NCBI GenBank assembly: GCA_031275465.1
Contig: JAISOT010000092.1
Location: 1 to 32,640 of the forward strand
Length of the DNA: 32,640 nt
Direction of reading: 5' to 3'
Source: Desulfovibrio sp.
GTDB taxonomy: Bacteria; Desulfobacterota; Desulfovibrionia; Desulfovibrionales; Desulfovibrionaceae
The notes beneath the pieces are model-generated. The model had not been told where the DNA came from and ran no database searches. It saw nothing but the letters and a program-made list of their open reading frames with translations. Made by a program: the position numbers and the translations under genes. Positions within the stretch are counted from its first letter, which is position 1. Each line of letters begins with the position of its first letter. Positions 19,317-28,928 of this stretch are shown in pieces.

Positions 19317-20468
19317 TCAGTAGTGTTCCTCAAGCAGCGTTTCCAACTGGTCCGCGTTCCCCTGCCTGGGGTTGTTGTCCATCAGGCGGGCCGAAGCGGC
19401 GGCGCGTTCGGCTATTCCCCGCAAATCTTCGCGTTTGACTCCGTATGGCTGCAAACCCGGTTTGACGTTCACGTCCCGAAGCAGCGACGTAAAGCCCCGC
19501 ACCGCGCGCCTGGCCTGTTCACTGGCGCTCAGGCCGCGCGTGTCGCACCCCAGGATGCCGGCAATCCTGGCATACTTTTCAGGAGCGGCGATGCAGTTGA
19601 AGCCAATCCCCATGGGAGCGATGGCCGCCATAAGCAGCCCGTGCGGGAGATGGTACTTGGCTGGAACCGCCATGCCGAGGGCGTGGATCACGCCGTTCTG
19701 AGTGTTGGAAAAACCCATGCCCGCGATGGAGGAGGCATAGAGCATCTGCGCCCTGGCTTCCCTGTTCAGGCCGTTCGCATAGGCTTTGCGCAGGTTTCCG
19801 GCGATCATCCCCATGGCCTGCAGCGCATGCCCCTCGGTAAACGGAGTGGCGCTCAGGTTCACATATGACTCAAGGGCGTGCACGAAAGCGTCAAGCCCGG
19901 TGTAGGCGGTATACAGCGGCGGCAGGGAAAGCGTCAGGTCCGGGTCGAGCACGATCGTTTTCGCGTACAGATGCTTGCTGACGATTCCCTTCTTGGAATC
20001 CGTCGCAAGGTCCGCGAGGACGCTGATGGACGTCATCTCGCTCCCGGTTCCGGCGGTGGTGGGGACAAGGATCGTCGGCATGCAGGGGCCGGGAACACGG
20101 TGCATCCCGAAATATTGTTCCAGAGGACCCGGATGCGCTGCCAGGAGGGAAAGGGCCTTGGCGCTGTCCAGCGCGCTGCCGCCTCCGATGCCTATGATGA
20201 CGTCCGCTTTGAAGGATTTCAAGCCGGTTGCCGCCCTTTCTATGGAAGCGGGACTCGGGTCGAGTTCCACATCGCTGAAAATGTCCGTCGCGACGCCCGC
20301 CGCCGCCAAGGCTTCCGCGATGGGCGCATGAACGTCGTTTTTCAGTATTCCCTTGTCCATAACCAGGTATGCCCGGCCCAGGCCGAGGCGTCCGACCTCC
20401 GCGCCCAACTGGCTGGCGGCGCCGTGCCCGTAAACGGTCCGGGCGACAGTTTGGTAAGTATACAGCAT
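19317..20468 (-). CDS. Iron-containing alcohol dehydrogenase (candidate sulfoacetaldehyde reductase)
   Basis: IIGIGGGSALDSAKAL...VPTTAGTGSEMTSISVL...GLDAFVHALESY...GVIHALGMAVPAKYHLPHG; metal-ligand D and three H are present. Confidence 0.92.
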   Translation of the reverse strand: MLYTYQTVARTVYGHGAASQLGAEVGRLGLGRAYLVMDKGILKNDVHAPIAEALAAAGVATDIFSDVELDPSPASIERAATGLKSFKADVIIGIGGGSALDSAKALSLLAAHPGPLEQYFGMHRVPGPCMPTILVPTTAGTGSEMTSISVLADLATDSKKGIVSKHLYAKTIVLDPDLTLSLPPLYTAYTGLDAFVHALESYVNLSATPFTEGHALQAMGMIAGNLRKAYANGLNREARAQMLYASSIAGMGFSNTQNGVIHALGMAVPAKYHLPHGLLMAAIAPMGIGFNCIAAPEKYARIAGILGCDTRGLSASEQARRAVRGFTSLLRDVNVKPGLQPYGVKREDLRGIAERAAASARLMDNNPRQGNADQLETLLEEHY

Positions 20469-20537
20469 GGGGTTCTCCGTATGACGATTTATGAAGCCGC
20501 GCGGAATCTGACGCTCCGGCATGACGGAAGCGATTCC

Positions 20538-20825
20538 TCATAGCCCGCTCACGCCGCGTCGCGCCGAGGGCAGATCCTCAAAGAGAACCGCTGCCACATG
20601 TTCTTCAGGATGGTGCCCGGTGGTCAAAGTTACGCCGAACAGCCCGACGGCGCAACTGGCAAAGCCGAACAGCGTTTGATCGAATTTCATCCCCAGGTAA
20701 GGCCAGAGCAGTGTGGATATCAGCCCGGCGAACATTCCCGCCAAAACCCCGGCACGGGTAGTGCGCCGCACAAATTGTGTCGATTGTCCAGTAATGAAGC
20801 CAGCCATAACTGCAGCCCAATAGCT
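20538..20825 (-). pseudogene. C-terminal remnant of a sodium:solute symporter-like protein
   Basis: SYWAAVMAGFITGQSTQFVRRTTRAGVLAGMFAGLISTLLWPYLGMKFDQTLFGFASCAVGLFGVTLTT; symporter tail with no upstream body, abutting the M20 stop codon. Confidence 0.6.
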
Positions 20826-22043
20826 CTACCCCTCTGTTCCAGAAGAAAAGTGTAAACCGGCCTGCAGGGCGCTCAATGCAATAAGCTTGCAACGTGGTAC
20901 TAAACTTGAAAGAGCAAGATATTCATCCGCAGAGTGAATTTTGTCTCCTTCCGGCCCCATACTGCAAATGCTTGGGATTCCAAGGACACTTGAACAGAAG
21001 CCGGCGTCTGATGCACTTTCATAGTGATGTCCGCTGATGGGTATACCCAAGAGTTTACCTGATTGCTGAACGACAGCATAGAGGCAATCCCCTTTTTTGC
21101 TGCGCTCCATGGGATACAGGCGCAGCCCACCGCTTATTGTGCTATTGGTGCGGGGAACAACGCATTCTTTTGTGGCATTATGGATGTCCTCCACCACCTT
21201 TTTCCCATCTGACAGCGTACGGTACGTGATGTGGATGCGTGCTTCAGCAAAAGGGGCCACAGAGTTGGCCGAGTTCCCGCCGCTGATGAGTCCTGTATTG
21301 ACGGTTAGCCCTCTGTCGAGGTTGACTAACGTATTGTAGGCAAGAATTTTATGCGCAAGTTCCACAATGGCGGATGCTCCATCGGCATAGTGCCTGCCCG
21401 CGTGCGAACCGATTCCCCTCACCTGTAAATACATATGTCCAGAACCCTTGCGGGAAAGCGTGACTTTTCCGTTGAGTCCTCCGGGTTCAGAACAAATGAC
21501 TGCACGCCCCCCCGCAAGAGATGCCATCATTGCTTTACTGCTGGTAGGCGAACCTAATTCTTCGTCAGATGAGAAAAATAAGGTCAGTGGGCAAGGCATT
21601 ATATTCAACTTCCTGAGAGCCCTTGCCGCAAACATGTTGGCTACCAGTCCGGCTTTCATATCTGCAACGCCGGGGCCTCTGGCTATGTCCCCTTCCACGA
21701 TAAAAGGACGTTTCTTTGTAGTGCCCGCAGGAAAAACCGTGTCCATGTGTCCGACAAGGCAAACGCCGGGTTCAACTTCCTGACTGTGGCTTCTTGCGAT
21801 TACGGGGTCAGCAAGAAATTTTTGCCAAAGCTCATCCTCGGGGATAGGCGGCTTGTCGGCTGTAGCCACATTAAAGCCGGCATCGCGCATCCAATCGCCG
21901 ATGACATCTCCCACAGCTTTAACGTCAGCAGCATCAGTGGTGAAGGAATCCATATTTACCAGACGTTCCAGCAGGGAAAGCATTTCCTGGCGTTGTCCGT
22001 CAAGCACGTCATCCAATAGGCGCTTCCAGTCTGTTATGTCCAT
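20826..22043 (-). CDS. M20-family metallopeptidase/amidohydrolase (glutamate carboxypeptidase/ArgE-DapE-like)
   Basis: CLVGHMDTVFPAG...GPGVADMKAGLVANMFAARAL...FFSSDEELGSPTSS...GIGSHAGRHYADGASAIVELAHKI...NSVAPFAEARI. Confidence 0.92.
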   Translation of the reverse strand: MDITDWKRLLDDVLDGQRQEMLSLLERLVNMDSFTTDAADVKAVGDVIGDWMRDAGFNVATADKPPIPEDELWQKFLADPVIARSHSQEVEPGVCLVGHMDTVFPAGTTKKRPFIVEGDIARGPGVADMKAGLVANMFAARALRKLNIMPCPLTLFFSSDEELGSPTSSKAMMASLAGGRAVICSEPGGLNGKVTLSRKGSGHMYLQVRGIGSHAGRHYADGASAIVELAHKILAYNTLVNLDRGLTVNTGLISGGNSANSVAPFAEARIHITYRTLSDGKKVVEDIHNATKECVVPRTNSTISGGLRLYPMERSKKGDCLYAVVQQSGKLLGIPISGHHYESASDAGFCSSVLGIPSICSMGPEGDKIHSADEYLALSSLVPRCKLIALSALQAGLHFSSGTEG

Positions 22044-22138
22044 AAGTCTATTCAACCTGTAATTAAAAAGACAAAGTATCAAGACGTGATACAATATTTT
22101 GCAGAATAACAGCCGTAAAATATCAAATTGCTATCAAG

Positions 22139-23113
22139 TTAATTCACGATAGCGTATTTTTTCAGCATATCGCCGATGTCTTGCCATACTTTATTAATAA
22201 CTTCCTGAAATTCATCGGCTGGCAGATAGTCTGTAGTCAAACCGGCTTTTGCAAATTTTTCCTTAACGCTTGGGTCAGCCAAAGCTTCTTTTATGATGTT
22301 TTGCATAGCAACAACTTTATCAGTTGGAGTCTTTTGGGGGGCAATCAGGCCATGCGAAGAAGGAAAAACGTAATCTGGGCCAAACTGCTCGGCAAAGGTA
22401 GGAGAATCAGGAAATTCCGCCAAGCGTTGCGGGCTGGAAATGCCAATTATGCGGAAGTCGCCGGATTGTACATAAGGTTTTTGGTTGGTAGTAACGCCAA
22501 ATCCGCTAACGACATGGTGGCCCAGTAGTGCTGTGGAAACTTCATGACCGCTGATATAAGCAACATGGGGCAGTTTGATGTCAGGAGCTTTTTCGCCAAT
22601 GAGTTTCGCCATGAAAAGGCGTTGCGTGGAAAGCGCTCCATGCGTAGCAAAGTTAGTTTTTCCCGGATTGCCCTTTGCCGCGTCAAAAAGATCTCTTACC
22701 GTTTGGATCTTTGAATCTGCGTTTACAGCCAAACTTAACCACATAACGGAAATCTGGGCCACCGCCCTGAAATCGTTGATAGTGTATCCTGTGGGTTTGA
22801 CTTGCGGTGTGGTGGAAAATGTCGCTATCGCCGGGAAGCCAAATGTGTAGCCATCTGGTTTGGCTTTTGCCACGTCAAGCAATGCGGGAGCTCCGGCGCC
22901 GCCGCCCTTGCAGACAATATTAAAAGTAATTCCATGTTTGGTTTGTACATATTCAGCCAATATCCGTGCCGCGATGTCCACGGCACCGCCTGGTCCGAAT
23001 GGGATAATAATGGTTACCGGTCGATCGGGATAAGCGGCTTTGGCCAATGAAGGAGTGAATAACAGTATACAGATTGCCGCAAGAGAAAAAAGAATAGAGG
23101 TTATCCGTTGCAT
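22139..23113 (-). CDS. tctC: Tripartite tricarboxylate transporter substrate-binding protein (Bug/TctC family)
   Basis: AAYPDRPVTIIIPFGPGGAVDIAARILAEYVQTKHGITFNIVCKGGGAG; N-terminal signal peptide. Confidence 0.92.
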   Translation of the reverse strand: MQRITSILFSLAAICILLFTPSLAKAAYPDRPVTIIIPFGPGGAVDIAARILAEYVQTKHGITFNIVCKGGGAGAPALLDVAKAKPDGYTFGFPAIATFSTTPQVKPTGYTINDFRAVAQISVMWLSLAVNADSKIQTVRDLFDAAKGNPGKTNFATHGALSTQRLFMAKLIGEKAPDIKLPHVAYISGHEVSTALLGHHVVSGFGVTTNQKPYVQSGDFRIIGISSPQRLAEFPDSPTFAEQFGPDYVFPSSHGLIAPQKTPTDKVVAMQNIIKEALADPSVKEKFAKAGLTTDYLPADEFQEVINKVWQDIGDMLKKYAIVN

Positions 23114-23158
23114 AAAATCCTCCTTGGCAACGTCGCATGGTTTCTGGAGATATGAAAT

Positions 23159-24661
23159 TCACACAACAAAAGTTCTATCGCGTCTGAACCATCTCCATGC
23201 CGTTACATAGAGAGGTTGCAGCAGAATGAAAAAAGAAATGACCAGAATGGTCATCGCAATAGGGTTTACGTAAAATATGCTGAAATCATTTTGGGAGATT
23301 GACAGGGCGCGTCTGAAATTGGTTTCAGCAATAGGCGCCAGAATCATTGCCAGAAGCATAGGCGGGAGAGGGATGGCACACTTGTTCATCAGGTAACCGG
23401 CTGTCCCAAAAACGGCCACCAGCAACAAGTCAAAAGTAGAATTATTTACGGAAAATCCGCCAACCACACATAACGTAATGACGATCGGCATAAGGACAGA
23501 ATTTGGGACATGCAGAATTAGCCTTGCCATAGGTATCGTGATTAAGCCTATAACCAGCATGAGAATGTTGGAAACTATAAAAGCGGCGAATATACCATAA
23601 ACTGTCACGGGATGTTCGACAAAAAGCAAAGGCCCAGGCGTGAGGCCTTGAATCATCAAGGCACCAAGCATAATGGCCGTGACGATGTCGCCAGGGATAC
23701 CCAGCGTGAGCAATGGGATCAGTGCCCCCCCGCAGACGGCGTTATTGGACGATTCCGATGCGGCTATTCCCTCAAGCGTCCCTTTACCGAATTGCTCGGG
23801 TGTCTTGGAAAACCGTTTTGCCTCTGAATAGGCCATAAATGTTGCGGCGCTGACTCCGGTAGCCGGAATAATGCCTATAACGGTACCGATGAGGGAAGAG
23901 CGAACCAGATTGATGAAATTTTTTTGTAAATCCGACAGCGTAATTCTTTGTTTGGACATCGTGCCTTCCGTGAATTCCATCCCCTTTATCACGTTCTCTA
24001 TTGTCAGCAGAATTTGGGAGAGCGCGAACAGACCTATCAAAACCGGCACAAGAGGCACACCCGAAAACAGATTTGGATTTTCGAATGTGTTGCGCAAATC
24101 ACCTGTAATGGGATCAAGGCCAATTGTGGCGATAAATAGACCAAGAAGGCAGGAGATGAGTCCTTTCAGCGGCCGCTTGGAGGATAAGGAAGTGACTATA
24201 GTCAGGCCGAAAACCGCAACTGCGAAGTATTCAGACGCGCCAAAGCCCATCGCAATCTTCGCCAATAGCGGAGCAAGTGTGCAGAGAGCAACCGCGCTGA
24301 AAATTCCTCCAATAAATGAGGCTATCGTGGCCATTTCCAAAGCACGACGAGACTCTCCTTTGGCGGTAAGGGGCGGCCCTTCAAGCAAGGTAGCGGCAGC
24401 AGCAACCGTGCCGGGCGTGCCAACGAGGATTGCAGTGATGCATCCTCCATATATGGCCCCGACATACATGCCCAAAAGTGTCGAAAATGCCTCAACAGCG
24501 GGCATGCCGAATGTCAGCGGAATAAGCAGCGCCACTCCCATAGCTGCGGTCAATCCGGGCATGGCGCCAAAAATGATTCCGAGGAAAACGCCGAGCGCAT
24601 TGGCAAAAACGCATTTGGTGGAAAGAGCTGTCATCACGCCTTCGAAAATAGCAGCTTCCAC
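23159..24661 (-). CDS. tctA: Tripartite tricarboxylate transporter large permease (TctA family)
   Basis: GIIFGAMPGLTAAMGVALLIPLTFGMPAVEAFSTLLGMYVGAIYGGCITAILVGTPGTVAAAATLLEG. Confidence 0.95.
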   Translation of the reverse strand: MEAAIFEGVMTALSTKCVFANALGVFLGIIFGAMPGLTAAMGVALLIPLTFGMPAVEAFSTLLGMYVGAIYGGCITAILVGTPGTVAAAATLLEGPPLTAKGESRRALEMATIASFIGGIFSAVALCTLAPLLAKIAMGFGASEYFAVAVFGLTIVTSLSSKRPLKGLISCLLGLFIATIGLDPITGDLRNTFENPNLFSGVPLVPVLIGLFALSQILLTIENVIKGMEFTEGTMSKQRITLSDLQKNFINLVRSSLIGTVIGIIPATGVSAATFMAYSEAKRFSKTPEQFGKGTLEGIAASESSNNAVCGGALIPLLTLGIPGDIVTAIMLGALMIQGLTPGPLLFVEHPVTVYGIFAAFIVSNILMLVIGLITIPMARLILHVPNSVLMPIVITLCVVGGFSVNNSTFDLLLVAVFGTAGYLMNKCAIPLPPMLLAMILAPIAETNFRRALSISQNDFSIFYVNPIAMTILVISFFILLQPLYVTAWRWFRRDRTFVV

Positions 24662-24692
24662 AACGATCTCCTAAAAGTCTGCGGTATGCGTC

Positions 24693-25184
24693 TCAGGGCA
24701 ACTGCACTTGGAAAAAGAAACTAAAAATGCCGATCAGCATCCCGGTGGTGATTGACGCGATCAGCAGTGTTTCCCCCAGCCGGCGTTTCCCCAGATAAGG
24801 CAGCGCAACAAGAAGAAAGAGAAACGTGCTGATCCCAAAGCCGCCGTTAGCATGGAAAAGGGGCTTTTCCATCTCTGCAAACCAATTTCCCAACCAAACA
24901 AGAATAATGAGATAGAGGTAGATAATGAGAAGAAAGAAGAAAATTTTTTTTGTTATATAGAATTCGGGCCAGTATTTTTCATTCGCGTTACTGCAAAAAT
25001 TTTTGCCTAAAAGGACCGCGCTGCAAAGCGTGAGAAGTATAAGCACTGTCTTTGGAAATGTGGCCGGGCCAATTATATCAATTCCTGAGGCCCCGGGGAG
25101 TTCATTTACGCTTTTGGCTCCAATGCCGCAAAGGGCAAGGAGGATGATGGCTGTCACCGTATCTGTCGGATTTTTCATATGCAA
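24693..25184 (-). CDS. tctB: Tripartite tricarboxylate transporter small permease (TctB family)
   Basis: 163 aa with several hydrophobic segments, immediately upstream of tctA. Confidence 0.85.
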   Translation of the reverse strand: MHMKNPTDTVTAIILLALCGIGAKSVNELPGASGIDIIGPATFPKTVLILLTLCSAVLLGKNFCSNANEKYWPEFYITKKIFFFLLIIYLYLIILVWLGNWFAEMEKPLFHANGGFGISTFLFLLVALPYLGKRRLGETLLIASITTGMLIGIFSFFFQVQLP

Positions 25185-25305
25185 TCCTTCACCGCCAGCG
25201 GATGGGTCCCGTAACCTGATGTCGGATTTTCGTAAGTTTCATCCAGAAAGTTTTTCGGCCGGGGAGAGGCCTCCAAAAATTCGCTAAGTCGTTTTGCAGT
25301 GTCTC

Positions 25306-25321
25306 TGCACAAATTGTGCCG
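25306..25321 (-). promoter_or_regulatory. Sigma-54 (-24/-12) promoter-like site ahead of tctB
   Basis: Minus strand CGGCACAATTTGTGCA: GG-N10-GC spacing, GGCAC and TGCA boxes. Confidence 0.5.
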
Positions 25322-25664
25322 GTTACCCAAAGGGGAGGGACGGCCAAAAATTTTTCCTGTGAAATTCGGTGCGGCGGCGCAATAAAAATGACCGTTTTGT
25401 GGTTTTATTCCCTGGAAAGGGTGCCCGTCCGCGAAAAATACCTGTATGTTTTCCTTTTGTTGCGGATGCTCCCCGCAAAAATCAACGAATTTGCGATTGT
25501 TGTACGGCATAGTCCGTTCGCGCGGGTTCCGGCCGCCACAGATTTTTTCGCTTTACAACGCCGGGGGAGTGATGCAAAGATGACTTGCCCTGTGTTTCCC
25601 GCATTGCCGTGATGATGCGAAAAAAACTTGAGGGCTGCCCGCAATCAGGCGGAAGGGGGTCGCT

Positions 25665-27449
25665 ATGCCCGGCATGAACAAGGGCATACACCGTATCGCG
25701 CCGGCTCTGCCGGATAATGTCTGCGCCGGAATTTGCTCCGGTCCCGACTGGGTTTTGGAGGAAGCGAACGAGGCGCTTGCCGCCGTTCTGGCCCGCTCGG
25801 GCGACGGGGGGTTGGCCGGCCGGGGACGGCAGCCCTGCGGAAAATCATTTCTGCGCCTGCTTTCGCCGGGAGGGCAGGATGCCGCGGCTGACGGCATACG
25901 CCGCAGTAAGCCGGAAAATACCCTGTGCGTCCGCGCCTATGACAGGGATTTCGCCTTTTCCTGGACATGGATTTCGCCCGACGGGCAACGCCGCGCCAGA
26001 TCAGCGCGTCCCGATGACCGACGCTTTTTTCTGCTGCAGGAATTGTCGGTCTGCCTGGACTACAGGGAAATGCAGGCCATTCTGGACTCCATGTATGACG
26101 GCATATGGGTTATTGACGGCAACGGCATAACCAGACACGTCAACAGGGCACTCAAACGCATTGCCGGCATTGAGCCGCGGGAAATGATAGGCAACCATGT
26201 CGCGGAACTCGTGAGGCAGGGCAGGTTTTCGTCCGCCGTCACCCTGAACGCGTTGCAGGAGAAAAAGGTGGTAACCAGATTCGACGACTATCCGGGCGGG
26301 GTGCGCTGCCTGAACACGAGCACCCCCATTTTTGACGAAGCGGGCAAAATCTGGAGGGTTGTGGCCTGCATCAGGGACATGACGGAACTGGAACGCCTGC
26401 AAAAGCGCCTTGCCGACGCCGAGCGCGTGGCGCACAAGTATAAAAGCGAACTGGTGAGCCTGCGGCAGAACCAGAATCCCGGTTTTGTCGCCGGCAGCGA
26501 AAAAATGCTTGCCTGTCTGCGCGAGCTGGAAAAGGCCGCCAGGGCGCCTTCCGGCATTCTTCTGCTCGGGGAGACGGGAACTGGCAAAACTTTGGCTTCC
26601 GGTTATATCCACCGGAAAAGCCAGCGCGCCAGAGGGCCTTTTGTCTCCGTCAACTGCGCCGCCATATCTTCCTCCCTTATAGAATCAGAACTTTTCGGCT
26701 ACGAGAAGGGCGCGTTTACCGGCGCCAGTCAAAACGGCAAAAAAGGGTTTTTTGAGCTTGCCGACCAGGGAACCCTGCTGCTGGACGAAATCGGCGAACT
26801 GCCATTGGCCATGCAGGCGAAGCTTCTGCAGGTGCTGGACGATCACTCGTTCCACAGGGTTGGGGGGGAGAAGCGCGTAAACGTGGATGTGCGCGTAATC
26901 GCGGCCACCAACAGGCCGTTGGAGCAGATGGTCGGCGCCGGAGAATTCCGGGCGGATCTCTATTACCGGCTGCGGGTGCTCAGCGTGTCCATTCCGCCCC
27001 TGCGCGAGCACCCTTCCGACATTCCCGCGCTGGCGATGACGTTTCTGAACGACGCCTGCCAACGGTACGGCACGGCCAGGGCGTTCTCCCCCAAGGCTCT
27101 GGAATGCCTTTCCCTGTACTCCTGGCCGGGAAATGTGCGGGAGCTGCGGGCAGCGGTGGAACTTCTGACGGCGATGACGGAATCAAACATCATCAGGGTG
27201 AAGGACCTTCCGTCTTATCTTCTGGGGGCGAAGACGGATGTTCACGTTTTCGCGGAGGATGCTCCCGCCCGACATGATGCGGACGTTTCCGGAACGTTGC
27301 GCGAGGCGGTGGCATCCCTTGAGCGGTCCATGATCCGCGCGGCCCTGTCCGCCGCGGGAAGCACATACAAGGCCGCGGCCAGACTCGGCATCAGCCAGTC
27401 TTCGGTAGTGCGGAAGGCCAGGAAACTCGGCATAGGCGTTCCGGAATAG
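25665..27449 (+). CDS. Sigma-54-dependent transcriptional activator with PAS domain
   Basis: PAS-like MYDGIWVIDGNGITRHVNRALKRIAG; AAA+ GETGTGKTLASGYIH, FGYEKGAFTGA, GTLLLDEIGELPL; Fis-type C-terminal HTH (TYKAAARLGISQSSVVRKARKLGI). Confidence 0.95.
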   Translation: MPGMNKGIHRIAPALPDNVCAGICSGPDWVLEEANEALAAVLARSGDGGLAGRGRQPCGKSFLRLLSPGGQDAAADGIRRSKPENTLCVRAYDRDFAFSWTWISPDGQRRARSARPDDRRFFLLQELSVCLDYREMQAILDSMYDGIWVIDGNGITRHVNRALKRIAGIEPREMIGNHVAELVRQGRFSSAVTLNALQEKKVVTRFDDYPGGVRCLNTSTPIFDEAGKIWRVVACIRDMTELERLQKRLADAERVAHKYKSELVSLRQNQNPGFVAGSEKMLACLRELEKAARAPSGILLLGETGTGKTLASGYIHRKSQRARGPFVSVNCAAISSSLIESELFGYEKGAFTGASQNGKKGFFELADQGTLLLDEIGELPLAMQAKLLQVLDDHSFHRVGGEKRVNVDVRVIAATNRPLEQMVGAGEFRADLYYRLRVLSVSIPPLREHPSDIPALAMTFLNDACQRYGTARAFSPKALECLSLYSWPGNVRELRAAVELLTAMTESNIIRVKDLPSYLLGAKTDVHVFAEDAPARHDADVSGTLREAVASLERSMIRAALSAAGSTYKAAARLGISQSSVVRKARKLGIGVPE

Positions 27450-27559
27450 GCGCTGTTTTCCGGAGCCGGTGCCTTTCGCGCCGCCGCTTCCGCAGCGGCG
27501 CAAAAGACGCCCTGTGGCAGTTTGCGTTGTGAGATGCGCCTTTCAAGTATAAAATGCCC

Positions 27560-28918
27560 TCAGCCGAGCACAGAGGCGATGGATTGGCGCAGGGTGGCCA
27601 GCATGATGTCGACGTCGGCCCTTGTCGCCACGTAGGCGGGCGCGATATTGACGACATTGTTGAAACCCGGAAAACTGCGGTTTGTCCTGCCGAACAGCAC
27701 GCCGCGCGCCGCGGCCTCGCCGCAGATGGCCATAACCTTTTCTTCCGGCAGCGGCGTTTTGGACTTTTTGTCCTGCACAAATTCAATGCCGGCGAGCAGC
27801 CCTTTGCCGCGCACATCGCCGACATTGGGATGGGCAAGATTTTCCCGCAGCCCGGCGAGCAGATGTTCGCCCATGGCCGTCACATTTTTCAGGAGGTTCT
27901 CCCTTTCAATGATCCTGATGTTTTCCAGGGCCGCCGCGGCTGCCGCGGCGCAGCCCCCGAACGTGCTGATGTCCCGGAAATAGGCAAGCCTGTCCCCGGC
28001 ATCCTGCAGGGAATCGAATATCGTTTCCCTGGTGACCGTGCAGGAAATCGGCATGTAGGCGCTGGCGACGCCCTTGGCCATGGTCACGATGTCCGGAACA
28101 ACGCCGTAGTGCTGGTAGGCGAACATGACGCCGGTACGCCCCATGCCGCAGACGACCTCGTCCATGATGAACACGACATCGTATTTTTTGCAGATGCCGG
28201 CGGCTATCGTATAATATTCCTTGACCGGCGGAATGACGCCGCCGCCTGCCGTGACGGGTTCAAAAATAATTCCCCCCACGGTATCCGGCCCTTCGTTTTG
28301 GATAATGCCCTCTATGGCCCGCGCGCATTCCAGATTACAGCCGGGATAGCTTTTGCCGAAGGCGCAGCGGTAGCAACAGGCGTGCGGAATTTCCACAAAG
28401 CCGGGAACAAAGGGGCCGAAGCATTCTTTGCGTTCCGGCTGGCCGGTGGAACTGAGCGCGCCGATTGTCGTGCCGTGGTAATCGCGGTAACGGAACAGTA
28501 TTTTTCTTTTTTCCCCGTTGCCGCTGTTATGGGCCCGCAGGCGAACCATCTTGTAGGCCTTTTCATTGGCTTCGGAACCGCTGCTGGAGATATATACCCG
28601 CGACAGACCCGGCATATGCCCAAGCAGTTTTTCAGAAAAGTCTATGGCCGGGAGGTTTCCGCCCGATGCCGCGTAGTAGGCCATTTTTTTCATCTGGGCG
28701 CAGGCCGCGTCGGCGATTTCCTCCCGCCCGTAGCCGACATTGACGCACCACACGCCGCCCGAGGTGGCGTCGAGATATTCCCTGCCGTTGATGTCCTTGA
28801 TCCGCAAGCCCTTTCCTTCCACCGCAATCATGGGCGCCCTGCCCTGATGCAAGGTCAGATGGTGCCATACGTTTTTTACGTCGGCCGCGATATAGGCCTC
28901 CGTATTTTTCGGCGACAT
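27560..28918 (-). CDS. Class III PLP aminotransferase (candidate taurine:pyruvate aminotransferase)
   Basis: VWHHLTLHQGRAPMIAVEGKGLRIKDINGREYLDATSGGVWCVNVGYGREEI...SSGSEANEKAYKMVR...YHGTTIGALSSTG...FIMDEVVCGMGRTG...MAKGVASAYMPIS. Confidence 0.9.
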   Translation of the reverse strand: MSPKNTEAYIAADVKNVWHHLTLHQGRAPMIAVEGKGLRIKDINGREYLDATSGGVWCVNVGYGREEIADAACAQMKKMAYYAASGGNLPAIDFSEKLLGHMPGLSRVYISSSGSEANEKAYKMVRLRAHNSGNGEKRKILFRYRDYHGTTIGALSSTGQPERKECFGPFVPGFVEIPHACCYRCAFGKSYPGCNLECARAIEGIIQNEGPDTVGGIIFEPVTAGGGVIPPVKEYYTIAAGICKKYDVVFIMDEVVCGMGRTGVMFAYQHYGVVPDIVTMAKGVASAYMPISCTVTRETIFDSLQDAGDRLAYFRDISTFGGCAAAAAAALENIRIIERENLLKNVTAMGEHLLAGLRENLAHPNVGDVRGKGLLAGIEFVQDKKSKTPLPEEKVMAICGEAAARGVLFGRTNRSFPGFNNVVNIAPAYVATRADVDIMLATLRQSIASVLG

Positions 28919-28928
28919 GTCGACCTCC

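Noticed and set aside
27478-27501. Perfect gcgccgc/gcggcgc hairpin between the convergent activator and aminotransferase genes as a terminator
   Set aside because: No T-tract follows on either strand; kept only as a possible hairpin.
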